Shown: piece by piece, positions 26,616 to 33,620 of the stretch
How the letters are laid out: each line of letters begins with the position of its first letter
Position numbering within the stretch: the stretch's first letter is position 1
Assembly: GCF_026646375.1 (NCBI RefSeq)
Contig: NZ_JAIPPU010000002.1
Span: forward strand, 300,359 to 364,358
Source: Acetobacterium wieringae
GTDB lineage: Bacteria > Bacillota > Clostridia > Eubacteriales > Eubacteriaceae
Length of the DNA: 64,000 nucleotides
Reading direction: 5' to 3'
Notes under the pieces: generated by a model
Told to the model about the DNA's origin: nothing
Seen by the model: only the letters and a program-made list of their open reading frames with translations
The model's database searches: none
Program-made: the position numbers and the translations under genes

Positions 26616-26825
26616 CTCGTTCTCCTTATTCACCTTCTTTTTGACAAGTTACCCATAACATCCTCAAAAAAACAGAAAACCCTGTACCAGAGGGCACAGG
26701 GAAACACGCAAATAACCCATTCACTTCCAAAAAAATGAAATGGATAAATGACACATGATTCTCTCGCCTTTCCATTAGGGACGAACCCGGATGGTATCAG
26801 TACGATAACTTTGTTTTGATTTTAG
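26616..26825 (-). promoter_or_regulatory. structured, attenuator-like leader of the H-cluster maturation operon
   Basis: The 5' leader contains a hairpin (CCAU..GGG-uucgu-CCC..AUGG, near 26771-26793), a weaker AUCCAUU/AAUGGGU pairing, and then an intrinsic terminator: CCCTGTGCC and GGTACAGGG (26701-26680) around a CUCU loop, followed by a T-rich run. A complete terminator between promoter and first gene is the layout of riboswitches and attenuators. I do not recognise a known aptamer, and no T-box sequence is present. Confidence 0.6.
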
Positions 26826-26831
26826 TAAATA

Positions 26832-26860
26832 CTTATACAGCTTTTACAGTTTGCTGTCAG
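26832..26860 (-). promoter_or_regulatory. sigma-A promoter of TM1266-hydE-hydG
   Basis: Minus strand CTGACA (26860-26855), 17-base spacer and TATAAG (26837-26832); start expected near 26825. Confidence 0.6.
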
Positions 26861-26993
26861 AATCTGTTTTTTCATCATCTTTTAGTTCACTGTTGTTGAA
26901 AAGGATATCATATATTATCTAAATCTTCAATCATAATGACAGGGAAAATTTTGTCCCGATTCATCCGCAGCCGCTAAATAAACAACCAAAAAT

Positions 26994-27071
26994 AAAAAAA
27001 GGTAATCATTTTTCCCCGCCCGGCCTCATCGAAAGATTTCGGCTGGAACGCGGTTAAACAATCGCCTTTTT
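26994..27071 (-). terminator. branched terminator after the DUF1015 gene
   Basis: On the minus strand AAAAAGG and CCTTTTTTT close a long structure with internal pairings (CCGC/GCGG, GCC/GGC and GAAA/TTTC), ending in a T-run. It is much larger than a usual terminator. The sequence 26861-26993 beyond it shows only an imperfect GGGA/TCCC dyad. Confidence 0.6.
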
Positions 27072-27096
27072 AAGTATTCATTTAGTTCATAACTGA

Positions 27097-28341
27097 CTAG
27101 TAAAGATTATGAATAAATAATCCGCTTCTTAATTTGGGTTCAAACCAGGTAGACTTTGGTGGCATCAGCAAACCAGCATCGGCAATATTCATCAGCTCTT
27201 CAATCGAAGTGGGATACATTGAAAAAGCCAGAACCATGTCTTCGTTGGCCCGACGTTCCAACTCTTTTAAGCCCCGGATGCCACCGACAAAGTCGATTCG
27301 TTTGTCGGTTCGAATGTCGCCAATGCCCAAAATTGGCACCAGCACATTGTTTTGCAGAATCGCCACATCCAGTGAATTAACCGGATCTGCCGGATCATAG
27401 ACCCCCTCTTTAACCGTTAGCAGATACCATTTGCCATCCACAAATAAACCAAAACTACCTTTTTGCGGTGGATTCACTGGCTCTGTATCGTTTGGTGTCA
27501 CTTCGAATTTTTCTGATAACGCACTGATGAATTCCTCAACGCTGAGTCCGTTAAGATCCTTGACAACCCGGTTGTAGTCCATGATGTACAGCTGTTCATC
27601 AGGAAATAGTACTGACAGGAAGTAGTTGAACTCCTCATCACCGGTATAATTGGGATTTGCTTCCCGACGCATCAGGCCAACCTTAACAGCGGAAGCCGAA
27701 CGGTGATGACCATCAGCAATATAGAGATTCTGAACCTGACGAAATTTTTCGACCAGGCCGTTAATCACGGTCTCATCATCAACAACCCAGGCCCGGTGGG
27801 TAATTCCATCGTCAGCGACAAAGTCATAAACCGGCTGATGCGCATTGCGCCAACCATCAACCATGGCGTTAATGGCGTCCTGAGCTCGGTAGGTCAGAAA
27901 AATCGGACCGGTATTGGCATTGCAGGCATCGACGTGCTTGATTCGGTCTTCTTCTTTATCGGCCCGAGTCAGCTCATGTTTTTTGATGGTATTATCAAGG
28001 TATTCATCGATCGCCGTACAGACGACCAGTCCCACCTGACTGCGGCCATCCATGATCAGCTCATAAATATACAAACAGTCCTGGGTATCCTGGGTCAAAG
28101 CCTTGCGGTGAAACAATTTTTCCAGGTTTTTTCTGGCGGTTTCATAAACAAACGGGTCATTGATTTTAATCCGAGGATCCAGGGTCGTTTCTGGTCGGTC
28201 AACCCGTAAAAAAGAGTCCAGTTTGCCACGGGCGGCAATGGCCGCTTCTTCACGATTATAGACATCGTACGGCAGGGCTGCTACATCCTGAGCTTTTTCC
28301 GGCAGCGGACGCACCGCTTTAAAGGGTTTGATTGTTGCCAT
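27097..28341 (-). CDS. DUF1015 (COG4198) protein
   Basis: A 414-residue DUF1015 protein. Conserved stretches include the N-terminal KPFKAVRPLPEKAQDVAALP, the KHELTRADKEEDRI motif and IADGHHRSASA, which resemble the DGH-type active site of ParB-like serine kinases. It lies 71 bases after serA in a serC-serA-DUF1015 order. No phosphoserine phosphatase is visible nearby, so a role in the last step or in reversing serine synthesis is a reasonable guess, but untested. A hairpin with weak T-run stands between serA and this gene. The ATG follows AGGAGGAAAAA. Confidence 0.88.
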   Translation of the reverse strand: MATIKPFKAVRPLPEKAQDVAALPYDVYNREEAAIAARGKLDSFLRVDRPETTLDPRIKINDPFVYETARKNLEKLFHRKALTQDTQDCLYIYELIMDGRSQVGLVVCTAIDEYLDNTIKKHELTRADKEEDRIKHVDACNANTGPIFLTYRAQDAINAMVDGWRNAHQPVYDFVADDGITHRAWVVDDETVINGLVEKFRQVQNLYIADGHHRSASAVKVGLMRREANPNYTGDEEFNYFLSVLFPDEQLYIMDYNRVVKDLNGLSVEEFISALSEKFEVTPNDTEPVNPPQKGSFGLFVDGKWYLLTVKEGVYDPADPVNSLDVAILQNNVLVPILGIGDIRTDKRIDFVGGIRGLKELERRANEDMVLAFSMYPTSIEELMNIADAGLLMPPKSTWFEPKLRSGLFIHNLY

Positions 28342-28362
28342 TTTTTCCTCCTATTTTTAAAT

Positions 28363-28399
28363 AAAGAAGTGGTTTCGGATGAACGAAGACCACTTCTTT
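28363..28399 (-). terminator. hairpin between serA and the DUF1015 gene
   Basis: AAAGAAGTGGT and ACCACTTCTTT form an 11-bp stem followed by TATTTAAAAAT on the minus strand: a weak or partial terminator that may reduce DUF1015 expression. Confidence 0.6.
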
Positions 28400-28412
28400 G
28401 TCATATTGTAGA

Positions 28413-29582
28413 TTATTTTAAAATCCGTACTCGGGTAACCCCTTTAATGGCTTTTAACGCTGTTTTCACGTCTTCGCCAACATTACTGTCAACGTCAATC
28501 ATGGTGTAAGCCCAGGCTCCTCGGTTTTTATTGGTCATCACGGCGATATTAAGATCATGGTCGGCTAAAATCTTAGTGATCTGTCCCAACATGTTTGGCA
28601 CATTGGCGTGATTCACCGTGATGCGGTTTTCTGCTTCACAAACGCCCATGTTGCAATCCGGATAATTGACCGAATTGATGATGTTACCATTTTCCAGGTA
28701 CTCTTTTAATGAATGAATGGCCATTTCAGCACAGTTTTCTTCACTTTCTGGCGTTGATGCCCCTAAGTGAGGAATGTTAATGACATTTTTCATTTTCAAC
28801 AAACGTTCGTTAGGGAAATCGGTAATGTAGGTGGCGATGATCCCTTCTTCAATGGCATTTTCCAGTGCATCATAGTTTACCAGTCCACCTCGAGCAAAGT
28901 TAAGCAGTCGCAGACCTTCTTTGGTATCCTTTAATAAATCGGCATTCACGTAATCTTTGGTTTCATCCATATAAGGAATATGAAGTGAAATATAATCGCA
29001 ATTCTTAAAGATTTCTTCTTTGCTGACGGCTCGTTTAACTTTGCGGCTTAAACCCCAGGCATTATCAATTGAAATGAAGGGGTCAAAACCATAAACCTTC
29101 ATGCCAAAATCAACAGCCATATTGGCAACCAGCACCCCAATGGCCCCTAGACCGATGACACCCATTTTTTTGCCGTATAATTCCGGCCCACCAAAAGCGC
29201 CTTTGCCCTTTTCAACCAGTGCAGGGACTTCGTCACCTTTATCTGCCAGGGTGTTTGACCAGGCGATCCCATCAACAACCTTACGTGATGAAATCAGCAT
29301 CCCTGCGATCACCAGTTCCTTTACCGCATTGGCATTCGCCCCCGGCGAGTTGCAGACAACAATGCCCTGTTCGGAACATTTATCCAGAGGAATGTTATTG
29401 ACCCCGGCACCAGCCCGGCCAACAAATTTAACGGATGCTGGAATATCCATATCGTGCATTTTAAAGCTTCGCAGTAAAATTGCATCGGGATTCTCCGGTT
29501 GATCTAAAACCGTATAATTTTCACCTAATAATTTTAGTCCCTTTTTTGAAATATTATTGAGGGTCTGAACTTTATAATTCAC
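28413..29582 (-). CDS. serA: D-3-phosphoglycerate dehydrogenase
   Basis: A 389-residue NAD-dependent 2-hydroxyacid dehydrogenase, first step of serine synthesis. The nucleotide-binding GLGAIGVLVANMA, the catalytic Arg in NFARGGLVNYDAL, Glu in TDFPNERLL and His in NIPHLGAST are present, and a C-terminal ACT domain (from about residue 315, VNHANVPNMLGQITKILAD) probably senses serine. It uses GTG as start, after AAAGGAAACACAACA. It follows serC by 29 bases. Confidence 0.95.
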   Translation of the reverse strand: MNYKVQTLNNISKKGLKLLGENYTVLDQPENPDAILLRSFKMHDMDIPASVKFVGRAGAGVNNIPLDKCSEQGIVVCNSPGANANAVKELVIAGMLISSRKVVDGIAWSNTLADKGDEVPALVEKGKGAFGGPELYGKKMGVIGLGAIGVLVANMAVDFGMKVYGFDPFISIDNAWGLSRKVKRAVSKEEIFKNCDYISLHIPYMDETKDYVNADLLKDTKEGLRLLNFARGGLVNYDALENAIEEGIIATYITDFPNERLLKMKNVINIPHLGASTPESEENCAEMAIHSLKEYLENGNIINSVNYPDCNMGVCEAENRITVNHANVPNMLGQITKILADHDLNIAVMTNKNRGAWAYTMIDVDSNVGEDVKTALKAIKGVTRVRILK

Positions 29583-29611
29583 TGTTGTGTTTCCTTTCTT
29601 AGCAAAAACGT

Positions 29612-30700
29612 CTAGGCGTTTTCTTTTTCAAATTTCTGCATGAATTCAATCAGGGTATCAATCCCTGCCATCGGCATGGCATTATAAATGCTTGCGCGCA
29701 TTCCACCAACGCTACGGTGACCTTTTAAGTTTTCCATTCCGGCTTTTTTACTTTCTTTAACGAATAGCGCATCTAATTCATCAGATCCGGTAATAAACGG
29801 CACATTCATCAGAGAACGGTCTTCCGGCACAACGGTACCCTTATACAGTTTGCTGTTATCAATGAAGTCATACAGTTTTTGAGCCTTCTCTTTATTGACC
29901 GCTTCCATTCCGGCAACACCGCCATTGGCTTTAACCCATTCAAAAACAAGTTTACAGATATAAATACTGTAGCAAGGTGGGGTATTGTAACAAGAATCGT
30001 TATCCGCATGAATTTTATAATCCAGCATGGTCGGGGTGAAATCTTTGGCATGACCCAGTAAGTCTTTACGAATGATCACAGCGGTAACGCCAGCAGGTCC
30101 CATATTTTTCTGAGCGCCGGCATAAATCAGGCCAAATTTAGAAACGTCATAAACTTCAGATAAGATATTGGAAGACATGTCCCCAACAAGTGGTACATTT
30201 CCAGTATCAGGAATATTTTCAGGTTTAAATCGCGTTCCGTAGATGGTATTATTTACGCAAATATGGAAGAAATCCGCATCGGGTGTAAAATCCTTTGGAT
30301 CCACCTTCGGGATGTAGGAAAAGGTTTGATCCTGTGATGACGCAATAACCTTTGCTTCTCCATAACGGGCTGACTCCTGATAAGCCTTTTTTGCCCAACT
30401 GCCAGTAATCATAAAATCGGCTTTATTGGTTTTTGAATAAAGATTCAATGGAACCATGGCAAACTGAGTTGATGCTCCACCTTGTAAAAACAGAATCTCA
30501 TAATTGTCTGGAACATTCATCAGTTCTCGGTAAAGACTTTTGGCAGCTTGAAGAATATCATCAAAATAGGATGATCGATGACTCATCTCCATTACGGACA
30601 TGCCTGCATCTCCATAGGATACCATTTCAGACCCAGCTTTTTCCAGGACTTCGAGTGGTAAACAAGATGGTCCAGCTGAAAAATTATAAACTCTTTTCAC
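29612..30700 (-). CDS. serC: phosphoserine aminotransferase
   Basis: A 362-residue class V PLP aminotransferase converting 3-phosphohydroxypyruvate to phosphoserine. The opening VYNFSAGPSCLPLEVLEKAG, the substrate-binding MEMSHRSSYF, LFLQGGASTQFAM, the PLP lysine in IYAGAQKNMGPAGVT and the closing GHRSVGGMRASIYNAM are all typical. It starts at GTG behind a strong GGAGG. First gene of serC-serA-DUF1015 with a promoter at 30768-30796. Confidence 0.97.
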   Translation of the reverse strand: MKRVYNFSAGPSCLPLEVLEKAGSEMVSYGDAGMSVMEMSHRSSYFDDILQAAKSLYRELMNVPDNYEILFLQGGASTQFAMVPLNLYSKTNKADFMITGSWAKKAYQESARYGEAKVIASSQDQTFSYIPKVDPKDFTPDADFFHICVNNTIYGTRFKPENIPDTGNVPLVGDMSSNILSEVYDVSKFGLIYAGAQKNMGPAGVTAVIIRKDLLGHAKDFTPTMLDYKIHADNDSCYNTPPCYSIYICKLVFEWVKANGGVAGMEAVNKEKAQKLYDFIDNSKLYKGTVVPEDRSLMNVPFITGSDELDALFVKESKKAGMENLKGHRSVGGMRASIYNAMPMAGIDTLIEFMQKFEKENA

Positions 30701-30767
30701 TTTTAATTTCCTCCTTAAATAGTGTTTTTGGTGTGAATGTAATTCTCTGAAAAAATTACTTCTTGCT

Positions 30768-30796
30768 ATTATATGTTAAAAGTTTGTCAAATGCAA
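30768..30796 (-). promoter_or_regulatory. sigma-A promoter of serC-serA
   Basis: Minus strand TTGCAT (30796-30791), 17-base spacer, TATAAT (30773-30768), about 65 bases before the serC start. Confidence 0.7.
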
Positions 30797-30843
30797 GATT
30801 TTGTATTAAATTTTATGTAAAAATTATTGTTTGCTAATTTTTT

Positions 30844-32058
30844 TTATTCAATTATTACTGTTGTCTTTGCCGGGGTAATTGATTTAACCAAAGACTGGGA
30901 TAAATTCGTCTGAATCGGTAATTCATATTCCCCTGGACCCAAGTTGGCACAATCTACAAAGGCTTCAATCTGAGCTGCATTTAAACTGTTTAAAATGCTG
31001 CTGGCACCTTCTAATTTAACCACCACTCGAGAGTCCTTGATCTTAGACGTTACCAGGCCAGTTCCCAGATTTTTAGCACTCACCTTATCAATGGTAAAGC
31101 TTTTTTCCACCGGCGTTTCGACGGATACCGTCACCTTGACTTTTCCGCTTCCATCGAGGAAATAAAATCCTGTCGGCAGCGACAAATTAACGTCTTTGGT
31201 AAATGTTTTGGACTGTCCCGATACATCAATAGCATCCATCGGAATCGTCTCAATGGTATTGAGCAGCTCTTCCTTGGCTCCAATTAGCACCTTGGAGGGC
31301 TCAACCTGAACACCCGTGACAATATATCCGCTGGCTGGGTCTCCGGTTGTTGATGGAACAATCCCAATCGACTTTGTTTTGCCGAGGATGATTTCCACTT
31401 CCACCACATTGGGCAAGATCTCCAAATCGGTAATCGGATTTCCGGCAGTATCATAAGCAGTTACTTCCAGATTTTGGGTGGTATCCTCTTTTAACCCATT
31501 GACATTGGCCGTTGCTGTAATTTTATCAATCCGGGCAATGGACTCCTGAGGCCCTTTTACTTCCACGGTTTCCTGAGACTCGGCAGAGATCACCGCCAGA
31601 TCATCGGCGGGTTTCCCTTCCTGAACAATATCCACATCCATATCTTCTTTGATGATATTATCCACATCTATCTGAAGGCTGGACGGATTCATACTGGTGA
31701 TAATCACCGAGTTGGCCAGTCCCTTAACCTCCACATCCAGATCGTAGGTCCCCTTCTCATCGATATCGCCAAGATCAACTTCGGCAGTTATTTCTTTCAT
31801 ATTGACATTTCTTAAACTCTTGTCCGTCCCCTTAACTTGCATATTCAGGTAGTAGGTCTTATCATCGGTCAGAACCAGATTTTTTTCTGACAGCGATTCA
31901 ACATTGGTCAAGGTTATCGGAATACTGTTAAAATCCTGGGTAATAAGCATATCTGCATTCCCATTGACCATAAACCAGAGCGTGATCGCAATACCGACAG
32001 ATGCAAGCATTCGAATCAGTCGTTCACGAAACGAAATTTTCTTTTTATTTGCTGCCAT
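30844..32058 (-). CDS. cdaR: YbbR-domain regulator of c-di-AMP cyclase
   Basis: A 404-residue protein with one N-terminal membrane helix (LIRMLASVGIAITLWFMVNG) and four repeated extracytoplasmic YbbR domains, visible as recurring segments such as VEVKGPQESIARIDKITA and KVLIGAKEELLNTIETI. It binds and modulates the diadenylate cyclase CdaA. The gene start overlaps cdaA by 14 bases, the usual arrangement; the third partner glmM is not adjacent. The protein ends close to the last YbbR repeat. Confidence 0.92.
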   Translation of the reverse strand: MAANKKKISFRERLIRMLASVGIAITLWFMVNGNADMLITQDFNSIPITLTNVESLSEKNLVLTDDKTYYLNMQVKGTDKSLRNVNMKEITAEVDLGDIDEKGTYDLDVEVKGLANSVIITSMNPSSLQIDVDNIIKEDMDVDIVQEGKPADDLAVISAESQETVEVKGPQESIARIDKITATANVNGLKEDTTQNLEVTAYDTAGNPITDLEILPNVVEVEIILGKTKSIGIVPSTTGDPASGYIVTGVQVEPSKVLIGAKEELLNTIETIPMDAIDVSGQSKTFTKDVNLSLPTGFYFLDGSGKVKVTVSVETPVEKSFTIDKVSAKNLGTGLVTSKIKDSRVVVKLEGASSILNSLNAAQIEAFVDCANLGPGEYELPIQTNLSQSLVKSITPAKTTVIIE

Positions 32059-32893
32059 CTAATCGCCCCCAAAGTTTGTCAATCCATCCGTTGTCAATAT
32101 TGCCATCCTCGTTAACGGTGTAGTTTTCCATGATAATCTGTTTGAGCACCTCAATCATGATGTCCTGATACAAAGTACCTTTTGAGGCATAGGAAACTTG
32201 ACCGGTTTCTTCCGATACAATGATGACCAAGGCATCGGATTTTTCAGTCATTCCCAACCCTGCCCGATGGCGGGTTCCCAATTCGCTGCTTAAATCGCGA
32301 TTGTCTGAAAGCGGCAGCAAACAACCAGCCGCTCGGATTTGTCTGGACCACAGTTTAATAATCACTGCTCCGTCATGAAGGGGCCGATTGGGGGTGAAAA
32401 TATTTTCCAGTAATTCACTGCTGATGTCTGAATCCAACTCCGTTCCCGTTTGAACAATATTATTAAGACCGGTATCTTTCTCCAATACAATCAAAGCACC
32501 GGTTCGCTCGCAAGCCAATTTTCCCACGGCTTTGATGATTTTATCCACATCGTCTTCCAGAAAATCCATTGAGGGTTTTTTCATCATCTCTTTAAAAATC
32601 CGATAATTTCCCAATTGTTCCAGAGCTGAACGGAATTCCGGCTGAAATACCACGACAATAAAAATAAACGCCCAGGTAAAAGCGCTGGTGATAATCAGAT
32701 TCAGGGTAGTGAAACCCAACCATTCACTGATGGGTGCCAAAAAAAGCAACACAATCAAGCCTTTAAAAACCTGTTCAGCCTGAGTTCCCCGAATCCACAT
32801 CAATAGTCGATAGACAATAATCGAAATAATGACGATCTCAATGATACTGGCGACGGTGATTCTCGATTGAATATATAACAAAAACTCTTCCAT
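32045..32893 (-). CDS. cdaA: diadenylate cyclase CdaA
   Basis: A membrane c-di-AMP synthase of about 282 residues. Three N-terminal transmembrane helices (first 90 residues) precede the DAC domain with the catalytic motifs DGAVII and GTRHRAGLGM. c-di-AMP controls potassium and osmolyte balance and wall homeostasis. The start giving MEEFLLYIQS is preferred because GAGGGAA lies eight bases upstream; the longest frame adds six codons. It forms an operon with cdaR. Confidence 0.96.
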   Translation of the reverse strand: MEEFLLYIQSRITVASIIEIVIISIIVYRLLMWIRGTQAEQVFKGLIVLLFLAPISEWLGFTTLNLIITSAFTWAFIFIVVVFQPEFRSALEQLGNYRIFKEMMKKPSMDFLEDDVDKIIKAVGKLACERTGALIVLEKDTGLNNIVQTGTELDSDISSELLENIFTPNRPLHDGAVIIKLWSRQIRAAGCLLPLSDNRDLSSELGTRHRAGLGMTEKSDALVIIVSEETGQVSYASKGTLYQDIMIEVLKQIIMENYTVNEDGNIDNGWIDKLWGRLDGSK

Positions 32894-33084
32894 TTTAGTT
32901 CCCTCGTTCATTCGTTGCTATTAATTATACACTAATCAGGCCGTTTCGTGAAAGAGAATTTGTTTTTTTTCATATTTTTACAATCATCATTAAGAATTTT
33001 TTTAAGGGAGACTTGTGAAACGCATGTTAAAATAAATTTTAATTGAAGCCTTCCCATCTTTTTTAAGAAAAGGAGATCATTTGC

Positions 33085-33516
33085 ATGAAAAACCATCTGT
33101 TTTATTTATTGCCCAAAAGTGAAACCGTCTTTTTAACCAACACCGATTCATTTAATCAAGCTTATAATATGTTTGTCATTACCAATTACACCGCCTTACC
33201 GGTTATTAACAAGAAAGGGCAGTATGTCGGAACCATCAGTGAGGGTGATTTGCTCCGGGTACTGTCGTTGAGTCTCACTCACCCGGAAATTGATTTGGAG
33301 TCTTTTGAAATCAAAGATATTGATTTTAAAATTAATCTGGAAGTGGCCCGAATCAACGAAAGCTACGAACATCTGGTGGAGCTGGCGGTCAAACAGAACT
33401 TTATTCCCCTTGTCGATGACCAGGGTATTTTTATCGGCATCCTCCGTCGTCAGGAGCTGATCAAAGAACTGATTAGTTTTTTATCGGATAAGGTAGCCGA
33501 GCAGGAAGCTGGCTAA
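33085..33516 (+). CDS. CBS-pair domain protein
   Basis: A 143-residue protein made of two CBS domains, seen in NYTALPVINKKGQYVGTISE and NFIPLVDDQGIFIGILRR. CBS pairs bind adenine nucleotides or related ligands and regulate partner proteins. No other domain is attached. It lies convergent to the large ATPase gene and divergent from cdaA, and follows a GGAG site. c-di-AMP binding is possible given the neighbour, but nothing in the sequence shows it. Confidence 0.85.
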   Translation: MKNHLFYLLPKSETVFLTNTDSFNQAYNMFVITNYTALPVINKKGQYVGTISEGDLLRVLSLSLTHPEIDLESFEIKDIDFKINLEVARINESYEHLVELAVKQNFIPLVDDQGIFIGILRRQELIKELISFLSDKVAEQEAG

Positions 33517-33536
33517 TAAACTTCTGCTCATAAGTC

Positions 33537-33615
33537 AAGCCAATTAACCAATCATTGTCCCCTGGTCAGACCATGCTGACCAGGGGACAATGACTTTGTT
33601 AATTGGCTTTTTTGT
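33537..33615 (+). terminator. exceptionally long terminator-like hairpin
   Basis: Outer arms AAGCCAATTAAC and GTTAATTGGCTT (12 bp) and inner arms CATTGTCCCCTGGTCAG and CTGACCAGGGGACAATG (17 bp) surround a six-base loop, followed by seven T. It lies between convergent genes. Confidence 0.85.
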
Positions 33616-33620
33616 TGATC

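Noticed and set aside
26616..26825. T-box, TPP, SAM or cobalamin riboswitch in the hydE leader.
   Set aside because: The conserved core sequences of these classes are absent, so only an unassigned leader is reported.
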